A DNA stretch of 64,000 nucleotides from Chimonanthus salicifolius. Its lineage: Eukaryota > Streptophyta > Magnoliopsida > Laurales > Calycanthaceae. Where the stretch lies: the NCBI GenBank assembly GCA_013350335.1, contig CM023538.1:53054769-53118768 (forward strand). Direction: 5' to 3'. Positions 22,707 to 35,509 of the stretch are shown here, piece by piece (positions within the stretch are counted from its first letter, which is position 1; each line of letters starts with the position of its first letter). The notes below the pieces were generated by a model that was given only the letters and a program-made list of their open reading frames with translations, did not search any database and had not been told where the DNA came from. A program made the position numbers and the translations under genes.

Positions 22707-23818
22707 CTCCTCTTCTCTCTCATCTTCAGTGTTAGAGATTTTGTTTTCTCCTCTTATCTTTCATTTTCTTTCTGTCACTCACATTTTCAAGCACAATAAA
22801 ATCTGAGTTTCTCCTCATCTCTCTAGTCTTCTTTCTGCCGTTTTCGTCTTCTCAAGCACTAACAGAGATCAACATACGTTTTCTCCTTTTCTCTTTCATC
22901 TTCTTTCCGCCACTTATATTTTCAAGACTCAGACAGAAATCATTTTGGTTCTCTTGTCTTCTCAAACAATAGCTCTCGGTTTCTTGAACAAAACCCCCAA
23001 GGCATTTTCATTATCGGAATTCTCTCATCTTCTCCCACAACCAATGGCAAGATGCTTGTGCTCTCTCACTCACTCTCTTCATAAAGGATTTAAAGAAGTG
23101 GTCAGTTTCCATATTTCTTGCATATTTTTCATGGGTTGGATTGGGTTAGTTCTTAAAAGCTTCGGATTGGATAAGTCATAGGTTTGAAAAAGTTGGGTTC
23201 GGATTGGAGTCACTGATACTAGACCCTAGCAATGTAATAACCGAATTTTTATTAAATTCCAAATTGATTTTTAATTTAATTCAATTCAAAGGTTTTGTTT
23301 TATTCAATAAAATCTAAAATTTAATTAGACATAAATTAGTCTAAAGATTTTTCAAATTTACTCAACACTAGATTTTTATGATTAAATTACTCAGATATCT
23401 CCCCTTTATAATTAACTCAGATGTCCCTATTTACAAATAAATAACTTTGATCACGATCATATTATGGCCATACAAAGTGAACATGATGTATGTGGGTTTT
23501 ATAGGATACTTCATTAGTGTAAATTGGATTTTCTCCTTCTAGTTGTTTCTTTTAGGGGTTAAAATTTATGATGACAAAGTTCTAATCAAGGAATGGTAGA
23601 ATTCAAGTGGTTAAAGTAGGAGAAATTGATGACATGATGTGATACTAAGGGTGAAATAAAAAATTAATCTGTACAGGGGCCAATTCATAAAATGCAAATT
23701 TTAAGGGGCTAACTTACAATTCTTTACATATCTTAGGAGGCTATATAGAATTTTTTGAACTTCAATGGGTTTTCCAAAATCCTTTTTATTGGTTGGGTGG
23801 GTAGAGGCACGGCCATGG
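22707..23818. other. Intergenic, CT-rich start
   Basis: 22702-22990 contains degenerate repeats of TTTTCTCCTCTTCTCTCTCA and CTTCTTTC, one unit of which also flanks the left side of the LTR element at 19721. The rest is AT-rich without recognised genes. Confidence 0.5.
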
Positions 23819-23881
23819 TGTGGCGCCCAGTCCCAGATCGCCCAGGAAGGGGATGTGGGAAGGGGATACTTGAGGGGAAAG

Positions 23882-24075
23882 TGTTAAATTGCACAGAGGT
23901 TTTGATCTTTCTCTTTATTGTGAGAGATGAAAAATGTATTCTCATGGTATTACTAGACCATTTAGAAGAGAAAAGATGGAAAGAATATACAATTGGGGAA
24001 AATGATAGGAAACAAAATAAATTCCTTTAAATTAGGATTCCTAATTTGAAGGAGGTCAACTTTAATATTCTAATA
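23882..24075 (-). repeat. 3' LTR of the copia element
   Basis: 194 bp. On the minus strand it starts TATTAGAATATTAAAG and ends AATTTAACA. It begins TA instead of the canonical TG, as does the other LTR. Confidence 0.92.
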
Positions 24076-24082
24076 CTCCCCC

Positions 24083-27000
24083 TCAAGGTAGAGCGTGTAT
24101 GTGAATAACGCCCATCTTGCCAATTAAGTTATGAAACAAATCTCGTCCCAACAGTTTCGTGAAGGCATCAACAAGTTGATGAGAAGAAGGGATATGACGA
24201 GGAATAAGTAGTCCAGATTGTAATTTTTTCCTAACGAAATGACAATCAAGCTCGATATATTTGGTTCTTTCGTGAAAAACTGGGCTGTTTGCAATGTGCA
24301 AGGCTGCTTGATTGTCACAGAATAAAGTGATAGGCGAAGAATGAGGAATGCCAAGATTGCTAAGTAAGTACTTCAACCATTGAAGTTCACATGTCAGAGT
24401 GGCCATGGCACGATATTCGGCCTCAGCAGATGAACGAGAATCTGTAGTCTGTTTTTTAGTCTTCCAAGAAAGAAGGTTGGAGCCCAAGAATGTACCATAG
24501 CCAGAGGTTGACCGTCGAGTGGTTGGACAACCAGCCCAATCCGAATCATAGTATCCTTGGAGGCGAAAAAGTGCTTGATGAAGGGAGGAATATGCCTTTA
24601 TTAACTGATCCTTTCAACTAGAGTATGACGCGATGTGCAGCATCCAAATGAGCACTACGAGGGGAGTGCATAAATTGACTGAGAATATGGACTGCATAGT
24701 TAAGATCTGGTCTGATGACAGTAAGATAGATGAGACGACCCACAAGGCGACGATGTGTGGTAGGGTTGACAGTAAGGTCCCATCATCAGGTGATAATTTC
24801 AGGTGTTGGTCCATTGGAAAATCTGAAATACGGCCACCAATGAGTCCAGTGTCTTTGAGAATATCCAGGATATATTTCCGTTGAGAAAGGAAAAGACCTT
24901 TCTTAGATCGGGCAACCTCAATGGCCAAAAAATATTTTAGTCTCCCCAAGTCTTTGATGTAAAACTTTTCTTTAAGAAACCGTTTGAGGCGTTGAATGGC
25001 CAAAACATCATTACCGATCAAAATGATATCATCCACATAAACTAGAACAAATGTGGAGGAGCTGCGTTGATGATGAGTAAACAAAGAATAATCAGACTTG
25101 GACTGTGAAAAACTAGCTTGAAGGAGGGTAGACGAAAATTTTGCAAACCACTGTCGAGAGGCTTCTTTTAACCAATAAAGAGATTTGTTTAAGTGACAGA
25201 CCCATTGCTCCCCCTGTCACGAGAACCCAGTTGGAATCATCATATAGACTTCCTCGTCAAGATCACCTTGTAAAAAGTCATTGTTGACGTCAAGTTGATG
25301 AAGAGACCAATTCTTAACTGAAGCATTAGAAAGTACTGCACAAACAGTGACTAGCTTAGCGACAAGAGCAAAAGTGTCATGATAGTTCAGTTCTTCAATC
25401 TGAGTGTAGCATTTGGCCACCAAGCGAGCTTTTTAACGTTCAATGGAGCCATCAAATTTATACTTGATCTTATAGATCCACTTCCATCCAATAGGCTTCT
25501 TATTGGCGGGCAAAGAGGTGAGGCTCCAGGTGTTGTTTTTCTCCAAGGCAACAATTTCAAATTCCAGGCCTCCTTCCAATGTGGGGATTGAACTACTTAG
25601 GTGAAGCTGCGAAGCTCATCTGAGGAACAAATAGAAGAAAGAGAACTGCGATGGGCAGTAGAGAGGTTAGAGGATGAGATGTAATGATGAATGGGGTAAG
25701 GTGTACCTGTCAATGTGGAAGGAGATGGAGAAGGTCGATGCTCATGAGAGGCTGTGGAGCACTCATAATCAGCCAGATATGGCGATGGTCGACGGGTGCA
25801 GCGAGGACGATCAACAGGTGTTGAAGTAGGAGGCATAACAGGGGGAGATTGTCCCAAAGGCAGGGAGAAATGGTGGAGTCAGAAGGAATGACCGAAGGAA
25901 AAACCAAAAGAGGGTCATCAGGGATGGGTAAGGGGGTGACAGGCAAGGAGGCGGATGTGTCAGGCAAATCACGATATGGAAAAACACCTTCATAGAATAT
26001 GACGTCACGAGAAGTGTAGATAAGTTTGGAGTTAAATAAAAAATGCGGTAACCCTTTTGAGCATAGAGGTAGCCGACAAAGACACCTGGTTTAGCCCGTT
26101 TGTCAAACTTATGCTTGGGGGATTGGTTGTGACCAAAACAGAGACTGTCAAAGACTCGTAAAGAGGAGTAATGGGGTTTGGAGTTGAAGAGAACCTCATG
26201 AGGTGATTTGCCGGATAAAAGAGGAGTTGGCATTTTGTTGATGAGGTAGGTAGCAGTGAGGGTGCATTCACCCCAAAATGTGAGAGGTAAAGAAGATTGA
26301 AAACGAAGGGCACGTTCAACTTCTAAAAGATGATGGTGCTTACGTTCAACAACATCATTTTGTTGGAGAGTGTAAACACAACTACGTTAGTGAATAATCC
26401 CATGAGAGGAAAATAAGCGCTGCATGGCAGTGGAGAGGAACTCAATACCGTTATCCGAACGAATTTGTTGAATGACGGGAAAGAGGTCCGCACCAATGGC
26501 TGATGTAACAGCATGAATGTGGGAATGAAATTGTGTTTGTATCATGGTAAAAAAAGATGCTAAAAGTGAGTGCGTGTCAGATTTAACATGCATAAGAAAA
26601 AGCCACGTGCAACAAGTAAAATCATCCACAATATTAGAAAATACATAGAACCATTTAAAGAAGGTTGAGAGAAAGGTCCCCGAACATCACAGTGAAATAA
26701 AGCAAATGGACGTTTAACAGTAATAGAACTAGGAGGAAAAGGCAATCGTTTATGTTTTGCCTGAGGACAAACATCACAATATTTATTGGGAGAACATAAA
26801 ATGAAAGGAAAATCCTTAGCTAAAAGACGTAAGCTATCTTTATTCAAATGGCCAAGCCTGAAATGCCATAGATCAAGGGAAGGTGGTGTGACGACTGCAA
26901 GTGCCGATGCTGCATGAAAGTAATAAGGGTCGTCATGAGCATTACTCTGTTCAATCGTCTTCCTTGTTGACTGGTCCTGAAAAAGGCAGTGAGAGGAAGA

Positions 27001-28326
27001 GAATGTTACTGAACAAGATTTGGAAGCAGTCAATTGAGTGACAAACAAAAGGTTAAATTTGAAAGAGGGAACAAATAACATGTGCTCAAGCATAATAATG
27101 GATGAAAGGTGGACGATACCAACATGAGTGATATGTGTAGTGGAACCATCGAGAATGTGTACAGTAAGGGGATTATGGTATGGTGTGTATGAAGAAAATA
27201 AAGAGAATGAAGAACACATATGATTGTTGGCACTAGTGACAATAATCCAAACAGAATGAGAAGGGACCGAGAGGGCAATACCTGCCACATGAACACAAGA
27301 GATATTGCTACTACCTGGAGAAATCAAAGCCAATAACTGAGTGTACTACTCCTGTGTGAGAGCTAGCGGAGGCATAGTGGAGGATTCGCCAGGGCGAGCA
27401 ATCGGCTGCGTAACGAAGGCGTGATCACGGGATGAAGGCGAGGATGACTTGCGTGGAGGGTACCCAACGAGTTTGTAATATCGGTTGCGAGAATGACCAT
27501 CTCGCCCACAGTGAGTACAGTGGAAACGAGGTTTGCGGTTGGAAGACGGACTTCGCTAAGAAGAGCTCCCTCGATGAGGTTGTTTGGCAATAAGAGCCGC
27601 AACATTAGGAACATGAGGTGAGGATGAATGGATCTCCTGTTGCTTGTCTTCCTGTCAAATTAAAGAATAAATCTTCGTGACATTGGGAAATTGATCCATG
27701 AATAGAATTTGGCTGCGGACGGTGGCAAAACGGTCATGGAGACCTTGTAAGAATTCCATAGCATGAGTTCACTCCTGATGGTCATTGATGGCTCTGCCAT
27801 TGTCACGAGTACAAGGAGGTAGTGCAAGAATGGAATTGAGTTCATTCCACATGGTCTTGAGGCGAGTGTAATAAGCAGAGACGGATAGGTGATCTTGTCT
27901 GAAGTGAGTGATAGACTGTGTCAACTGTTATAATAGTGGAGCATTCGTCTATGAGAAACGTTCAGATAGATCAACCCAAACATCATGGGCGGTGGTTGCA
28001 TACAAAACACTGCTTCAAATATCTAAAGAAATTGAGTTGAGAAGCCAAGAAATAACCATATCATTAAAGTGTTCCCAATAGCCGAGATCAGGCTGTGTAT
28101 CCGGTTTGGCAAAAGTTCCATCCACAAAACCAAATTTATTTTTTGCGCGTAAAGCAATCGTGACTGCGCTTAGCCAGGTACTATAATTATCACTGCTTAA
28201 GGGAGGTGAAACAAGAATCATGGAGGGGCTATCTGAGTGATGAAGTGTTAAGAAGTCGGCAGTTGGCACAGGAGGGGCAGTAGAACCACTGCCAGAGCCA
28301 AGTCCGGGCATGGCTTCCGGAACCAT
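24083..28326 (-). pseudogene. Copia gag-pol, broken by stops and frameshifts
   Basis: In minus-strand order: a gag region with NYSTWLSAVTIALRAKNKF (about 28200); a zinc knuckle near 27510 reading CTHCGRDGHSRNRY, in which the last Cys is Tyr; and a protease region near 27240 where the usual DSGA..H motif reads VTSANNH, so the catalytic Asp is gone. The integrase zinc segment WHFRLGH ... YCDVCPQAKHK lies near 26800 and integrase core remnants near 26400. Reverse transcriptase has YVDD near 25030, and RNase H (24487-24083) has SSAEAEYRA and CDNQAALHI. In-frame stops and frame changes separate the blocks, so no full polyprotein is made. Confidence 0.9.
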
Positions 28327-29198
28327 CAAAACCAAAAATAAAAGAGAGAACCATAAAAAATGGTGAAGTCGATGTCTGCCGTGTCCAACCAGTGCGGACA
28401 AAAATGCGTGTGATCTTGTCGGAGGAAAAAATAGCAAACTTGGAGAGATGGCGAGTGTGCTCGCGTGGAAGATGATACACTACAGTGGCCGCAAAAGAAA
28501 TCGGGCCGGCAGCAAAATAGGGTGCTAAAAAATCCCGCAAGCCTTGGGAGAAAATCCAGTAAAGAAAACAGAGGTGTCCCCAAAACGCATCAGATCTGAT
28601 GGATGCAGAGCTGAATGGCAGAATGGGCTGCCGGAGAATCTCAGATGGGCAGAAACTGGGAGGTCGGCAAGCAAAAAAAAAAAATAGGGCAAGAATACTG
28701 TCGGATCTGCAACAAGTTGCAGCGATTCGGTTATGGCCTGCAATCGACAACCCACAGTTCGATCAGAAGGATCACTTGGAAGGAAATAACTTCGGAGAAG
28801 AGCGTATAACGGCGGCGACAGTGGGCGGGTCTCTGATAGACAGACAAAACGGCAAAGGGTGCTTGATGTCGGGGCGGAGTGGCAGATGGTGATGTGGCTG
28901 CAAGTAGAAATCCGATAGAGAGATCGTCAAATCGAGAGAATGGCGAACAACAGTGGTGTGCACAAAGAGAGCAGGGCGGAGACCGTAGAGGCGGTACAAG
29001 AAGGAGGGCAGGAACAAGAACGATGGCTGGGCAGGGCAGAAGTCAGAGAAGCAGAGAAAAGGGTCGGCAGCAATGGCAACCCAGAGTACTCTGTCTGTAG
29101 CCGGAAAACCGAAGAAAAAAAACAGCACCCAAAAAAAATTTTGGAAGGTAAATCCCGTCTGACAAAAGGGAAAAAAATTTTAACCTAGCGTGATACCA

Positions 29199-29390
29199 TG
29201 TTAAATTGCACAAAGGTTTTGATCTTTCTCTGTTGTGAGAGATGAAAAATGTATTCTAATTGTATTAATAGACCATTTACAAGAGAAAAGATGGAAAGAA
29301 TATACAATTGGGGAAAATGAAAGGAAACAAAATAAATTCCTTCACATTAGGATTCCTAATTTGAAGGAGGTCAACTTTAATATTCTAATA
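29199..29390 (-). repeat. 5' LTR of the copia element
   Basis: 192 bp, collinear with 23882-24075. It is followed on the minus strand by the initiator-Met primer site. Confidence 0.92.
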
Positions 29391-29680
29391 GAAAGTGCCT
29401 CTCTCACATGAGGCTTTTTGGGCCTAGTCAGGATCCAGAGCAAATTTGTGTGAGTCTGTAAGATCCAAAGTGAACAATACTATGTGGAGGAGTCAGGTCA
29501 TCACAATGGTATCAGAGAACGGTTCAACTTTTTGCAATTGTGACGTCCAATCCCACATCACCCCGGGCAATGTGGGAAGGATTTATTTGAGGGGAGAGCC
29601 CCCTCTCTCGCATGAGGTTTTTTGCTCCTGATCAGAAGTCCAAAGCGGACAATATTGTATGGAGAAGTCAGATCGTCACA

Positions 29681-31275
29681 TATGATTTAAAAAATTGGAC
29701 CAGTATCAATTCTACCTGGCCAAATCTCATAATTTTTTTTCCAAACTTCCAAAAAACATGAAAAGAAACTATTATAAATTTTGAAAATTTGAAAAATCTA
29801 AGAATGTAAACTTAAATTAAAAGGATTCAAATATTCAATGTACAAATGAGGATCTAAGCATATTTGCGTCCAAAAGCTATGAAAACATTGTGAAAACAAG
29901 TTGATGGATCAACAAATTTTATTATTTATTTATTTACTTATTTCTATCTTCAATACATTTTGCAATGGAGTAATATTCCCTTCAAATCAGCTAATAACAT
30001 GAGTTGTTTCAACATTAGTGTCTTTTGTCCAATACATTTGCTAGTGGTGATCATCATTTAAGTCAATCTTTTTCATTAATTTGAAATTTGACTTTTATAT
30101 TTAAATTTAATAAATTATTTTTAGAGACTGATTGTTCATCTGACACTCACCATACTTAAAACATACCACGTTTATTAGTCCATTAGAGTCTCACCACCTT
30201 GTTAACTACTTGTATAAGATCTAATTAGGCATTGCAATGGTTTTAATTTTGGTTTAGTTAATAGATTCATTCATTTTGAGTGTTCAACTCAACTAAACTC
30301 GTTTACTAAATTATTAGTTGATCAGCCTCTTCATTGGAAACTCTCAACTAAATTCCTCTCCTTTGATTAAGAAGTTCGTGGAAATTAATCTATTTATTAG
30401 ATGGATCAATGGGACTGAATATATACTCAATTTTCGGAATCAAATCCAGTTCGAGTTGCTAAGATTTTGAATTTATCATCCAATCTATCTTTTTTTTTCT
30501 TTTATGATTAAGGTGTTCAGATCTTTTAGAATATCTGACTAATTTTCAGAGCATTTGTAAGCATCTTTATCCACATACACCAAGTAAATCTACGAAGGAC
30601 TGACCCTTTGGAATAGCGTGGGAATCCCACTTCTTAAGACGTGTTTCCAACCATCACTCCAACTCCTTCGAGTTATCATTATAAGTTTTAATTCCAATAG
30701 CCTTGTTAAGGCAGCTATGAATTTACAGATCGACAATTTTAATATTAAGAAATGTCGAGTTTCTCCTTTTCGCCGTTAAAAAGTTGTATTTGCTGGTATC
30801 AATATTTTGAACGTTGATCACTTTTGCCTAATTCTAAGCATAAGAATGCATATAACAGATTCATTCTTAAAAGAAAAAGAGAAAGGAACTGCCATCGGAA
30901 GACTCTGAATTCTCTTTTCCTCTTTGAATGCTTAAGAAATGAGGAAGGAACATTGGGATCTCAGCATGACCAATTACAACAAAAGAGAAAAGACAGATAC
31001 TACAGTAGACAAGAGACTACAACTAACAAATTACCTGCTTTTTATGCACCAACCCATGAGTTTCATTTGAGTATCACATCCTCATATATATAAAAAAGCA
31101 AAAAAAAAAAAAAAAATGCAACAGCCGTAGAAATGAACGAAATAATAAGAAATAAACCAGAACTTGTCTCATTTTCCCTCTCCATTGATCCATGAAGAGG
31201 AAAAAAATAAGAGGTTAAGAGGTGATGTCTAGGTCGTGGATCTTCGTTGACCGTCGCGGTCACTGATGTTTGGGT
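29681..31275. other. Intergenic, 3' of the GATA gene
   Basis: AT-rich, with one SINE-like repeat (30495-30660). An open frame at 30824-31093 lacks recognised similarity. Confidence 0.5.
30495..30660 (-). mobile_element. SINE-like repeat, family 2 relative
   Basis: Shares with 17100-17275 the minus-strand body TTAGTCAGATATTCTAAAAG ... CTGAACACCTTAATCAT and a 3' A-rich tail (plus-strand T run near 30490). The tRNA-like head is degraded. Confidence 0.55.
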
Positions 31276-32915
31276 CTAACTTGTGTAGCTCCAAGGATTG
31301 TGATGATGATGATGACGATGATGATCAATTAATTGATGGTCCTCGACAACTGTGGTGTTAGAGGTGGCACGCCTTTCTTCTTTCTTATAACGGATTCCGC
31401 ATGCATTGCATAGAGACTGCAAAATTACAATGAAAAAGAAACAAAGGGATCAAAACATATAAAGGAATTTGAGTATGGTTTTATCTCTTGGAAGATGCAG
31501 ACATAGTAATATGGTTCAATTTTATTTTTTGAATAATATATATTCTCACCTTACATTGGAAATGAGATTAATTCTATGCATACACGAAACTACTTGCAAA
31601 ACTTGTATAAGAGTATAAGAGTGGCTCTACACACAAATTAGAGACTTATACTGCTTGTTGACGGCAAATTACTCTTTAAGAGAATATGAGTATATAGAAT
31701 TAGGCTTAAGTTCAAAGTCGTTCAATCTATTTTATTTTATTTTTAAAATGGAAATGTCTTTTAAAGTTTCCAATCAAATTGAAATCTTCTGAATTTCTGA
31801 TATGGATCTGAAAACTTTATACTAATGCACAGTGTACTTGTCAATCTGATTCTTTAATTTCAATTATATAGGATCAACATTTCATATGTATTTTGTTGGT
31901 AAAAACATTAAATTAATTAGACATTAGATAGACAATTAATCTGCAAAAAAAAATTATTAAGTTTAAATGTAAAGGGCAATCTAATGATTGAAGGATAAAT
32001 GGTTCATACGATGACGTGGACAAAAGATCAAAACTACTAAAACTATAATATCTGTGGGCCCATGTGAGGCCATCGTATGGGTCCCATAGGATCTGATTGG
32101 TGGAACCCACTATTGGTAAGTATCCATTTGAGATTTATGGTTGTTGAGTTGACAAATGAGATTTTCCGTACAATGAGTTAGTGAAGGAGAAATGTGATTC
32201 AAACCATAGTCACAAATACCGTTGTCATCGGAATATTTTTCAATTTTTAATTTTTTATCTAGAAATTAACAGAAAAATATTGGTAAAATATAATATTTAA
32301 AAAATAATAATTATCAATATGGAATTTATCAGTATTTTACTAGAAATTTATTATAAATTTATTGAGATATTATCATAATATTATTATTTATCACAAATTT
32401 ATAGAGAATTTAGTGCAGTGTCAATAAATCTCAAGATATTAACGACAATTGATAGATAAAACGTGATAATTTTGAAAATATTAGAGATTGTGACATTATT
32501 TCACCTTCGGGCCTTTGGGCCCATTCCTCCAAAGGGGTGTGAATGTAGTGCCACAGTTAGCGCACCACCGAGCTAGCCCAGAGTGACAATCGCCGGTGCT
32601 GGTGCCTCCTTGGCTGGTCTGGTTTGAGGTCGAAGATGACGCGTGCTTGTGCCGGAAGAAATCTCCGAAGAGGTTAGACATGTAGGTGGTGGGTCGTTTG
32701 CTTTGATGGGTGGAAGGCGGTCCTAAAGAGAGAGTGCAATCTACAGAAGAAACCAGAGGGTCCTCCAAATCAGCTCCATAGCTTGGAATTGGATTCTTAT
32801 CCCTTGCTGCAAAGAAGACTGAGGAGGTGGTCACATGGCCATGAAACGGCCGGCAACTACACTGCTCCGCTCCGTTTCCATTGCAGCAGATGCTGCAACG
32901 GTACATGTCTGCCAT
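31276..32915 (-). CDS. GATA zinc-finger transcription factor, HANABA TARANU-like
   Basis: Exon 1 is 32915-32505 and exon 2 is 31416-31276, with a GT/AG intron of 1,088 bp and a predicted protein of 183 residues. Exon 1 ends in the first half of the finger (CANCGTTFTPLWRNGPKGPK) and exon 2 starts SLCNACGIRYKKEERR, giving the plant CX2CX18CX2C GATA finger at about residues 119-143. The N-terminal part contains VDCTLSLGPPST, closely resembling the motif before the finger in HAN (GATA18/GATA19) proteins. The C-terminus is short and His-rich (HHRHHHHH). HAN-type factors act in the nucleus and set organ and meristem boundaries; that role is inferred from family. The ATG opens an MADMYRC start behind a CT-rich leader. 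It is shorter after the finger than Arabidopsis HAN, more like HAN-like paralogues. Confidence 0.9.
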
Positions 32916-33040
32916 CTATTAGAGAGAGGGAGGGTGTGATGCAGATTACGAAAGGAGAAGTGGGGTTGTTTATAGATGATAAAGAGGAAGAAGAATGAGT
33001 ACAAGAAAAGAGAGTAGAATGAAGAGCACACTCTATCCAT

Positions 33041-33050
33041 CTATATATAA
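33041..33050 (-). promoter_or_regulatory. Probable TATA box of the GATA gene
   Basis: The minus strand reads TTATATATAG about 125 bp upstream of the ATG at 32915. That would place transcription start about 95 bp before the ATG, in a purine/pyrimidine-biased leader. Confidence 0.5.
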
Positions 33051-35509
33051 GCAACCAAGAGCACTCTCTCAGTGTAAAATATATAAGCTAAGATATAATA
33101 TATTTTTTTTAAGATGAAGATATTTAAGCATCCCACTTAAATTTTACATAAATCACATTTTATTAATCCTTAGACCATGCATAAAACTTTTAATCTGCAC
33201 ACACAGGTACAAAATTAAAGAGAGTAATCTTTTTTGTATTAATAATGACCTAATTCCAAAACATTGTATAAACAAGTATGAGAATTGACCATTGAAAGAA
33301 CCCTAAACTAAGATTTGATGGAATTGCTAAATCTAGAAAATTGGCTAATGGTCAAGATGATCGATTCATAAAGTAAAATTTTGAATTCAATTCTCTTTTA
33401 AACCATTCTATAAAAAAAATTAATTAAATCAATGTGTATAAATCGAGAGATTTATACATGACACCTTGATATCTCTATTAAAAAAAAAAATTGTTGAGAT
33501 TGATACGAAGATTGGATTGATCGAGAAAGGGAGAAGATGTCTTTTTGGATTTGTCTTGTCATGTAGCCTTAAAAGAAGCCAGTTTTCTTTGATCTCTTTG
33601 GGAGTTTTATACTTCCATTAGATGGAGTCAAGAAAGAAGAAGACACAGTCATCCCCACATCCTGTTGGCAGAAGAGGGAAGATCCCGGGTCCACCGGTCA
33701 GCCCCTGCCAGCGCTTTGGAGCCGACAACTCTAACCTCACTTAAAATATTTATGTTTTATTTTATTATCAACCTTATAGAATTAAGATATTTACGTTGAA
33801 TATTCTGTAATTTTTCACATGTAAAATTAAAAAAAAAAATTACTAATTTTCAAATAGATTTCCAATATCTTATTTATAATAAAAAATTAAATAAATTTAC
33901 ATATTTTTTTTTCATAATTAAAATGTCCAATCGTCTCAATGACTAATCTTTTAAGATATGTGAAAAAATTTTAATTTGCATGTATCAAATAAAGTTATGA
34001 GAAATGATCTAACTTTTTTAAGTAAATTTGTGAACATTGAGTCTTTGGAGTTATTTATATTTTATTTAATTCAATAAAATTAGTAGTTGAAAAGAAACTC
34101 TATCAAAACTATGTATCTACTTAGTTTAAATTAAATAATTTCTTGTGTTAAATTAAGATATTTTTCCATTTTCAGATTAGTAATCATTAGGCTTACATCA
34201 CCTCTATCATAAAACTTCATCATCGATCTCACTTTAATCAGTAAATTTATAAAATGTGATTATTTTAAATTAAAATTTTCTAAGTTCAATTAAAATATAG
34301 AACAATTTAATGAACTCTACTAGTACTTTGAATAGTCTAATAGAACCTTGTTAAAGGGATTTAATTCTTTCTTTGTGAGGGAAATGTTACACCTATGAAA
34401 TTGTATTTTTTTTCTTATATCCATATGATAAGTCACAATTAATTAGATTTTCAAGTGATAATTAAGAGAATAGTAAATGACTTACCAGTCTAAAATATTG
34501 AGGATAAGTTTAGTATTTTTATTTATCATATAGTGAGAGTTTAAAAACTATGGCATCATGCAAGAAAATTTTTATCAAGCACACGTACTATTCACACATA
34601 TTTCTCACTTATTACTAAATTACTAAAATTGTTTAAAGGAACAATAGCGAGTGACGAAAGTTGGAATTTTAAGTGATCATCAAATGAATTTTAATGATTT
34701 ATTTAATCCAAAATTAATATAATTTTGCAAAGGCTTAAAATAGAGAAATTTTTTCAAAAAGTACTTAAAATAGAAAAAATATATTTTATGATTATATTTG
34801 GTGAGTTGGATCAACATACTACACTTTTGTCATATCAAAAAATTTAAATGTGTAAACTTTATGAAAAAATAATTAAAAATAGAAAGAGACATGTTAGGAT
34901 TAGATTTAGTAGATTGGACTGATGTATCACTTCTTTTCCTATATAAAAAAATGTAAAATTCTTATAAAAATTGTTAAAAAAAAAAAGGAATTTAAGATTG
35001 GATTTGGTAGGTTGAAAGAATTTGACTAGTCTTGACTAAAAGTATAAGAATTTTTTGTCTAAAAAATGCTTAAAACAGAAAAAGAATTTTATAAATGAAC
35101 AGTAAGTTTGAAAGATTTGAGTCTTATCTTTTGTTGACACATGGGCATCCCTAGTTTAAAGTTTAAACCAGAGGTGAAAATAATCCCAACACAAAATCAT
35201 GTTATAGCTAAATGGACCCATGGCAATAGCTAAACAAGAGATCATTTTATAATTTCATGAAAAATAATAGTTACATCTATATACTTTTTTACCACTCAAA
35301 TGATGATAAATGGACAATCCAATATTTTTTTTTAAATATCTATATTCATATCATTCCCCTTGTACATGTGTTACAATTGAATGGACCAAAGCGGGCTCAT
35401 TATTTGCACATAAGTATTTTTTCCTAAATGAAGCACTAAATGATGTAATTTTGAGAATTTCTTATTTTTAAAATTTATTAAAGACAAAATCAAAATCAAT
35501 TCATTTCAA
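33051..35509. other. Upstream region of the GATA gene, AT-rich
   Basis: Contains the degenerate repeat at 34730-35090 and long A or T runs. No gene was recognised. Confidence 0.5.
34730..35090. repeat. Degenerate three-unit tandem repeat
   Basis: Three units of about 120 bp, each with an AAAATAGAAA-type start, then GATTAGATTTAGTAGATTGG-type sequence. They are strongly diverged and have no coding capacity. Confidence 0.45.

Larger units (their letters stand above)
23882..29390 (-). mobile_element. Ty1/copia retrotransposon, complete ends, degenerate coding
   Basis: LTRs are 23882-24075 and 29199-29390, with about eight substitutions and one small indel between them. GAAAG is duplicated at 23877-23881 and 29391-29395. 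On the minus strand, TGGTATCACGC follows the 5' LTR (primer site) and TTGAGGGGGAG precedes the 3' LTR (polypurine tract). The domain order gag, protease, integrase, reverse transcriptase, RNase H is that of copia elements. It is nested in the left LTR of a TRIM-like element. Confidence 0.95.
23819..29680 (+). mobile_element. TRIM-like small LTR element, split by a copia insertion
   Basis: The right LTR is 29539-29680 (TGTGACGTCCAATCCC ... AGATCGTCACA). The left LTR begins TGTGGCGCCCAGTCCC at 23819, is interrupted at 23881 by the copia element, and resumes at 29396 to end CAGGTCATCACA at 29505. Between the LTRs lie only about 33 bp, starting ATGGTATCAGAGAACGG (29506), an initiator-Met primer site. 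An interior of that size with no coding defines a TRIM/SMART-type element. No matching target duplication was seen at its outer ends. Confidence 0.8.
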
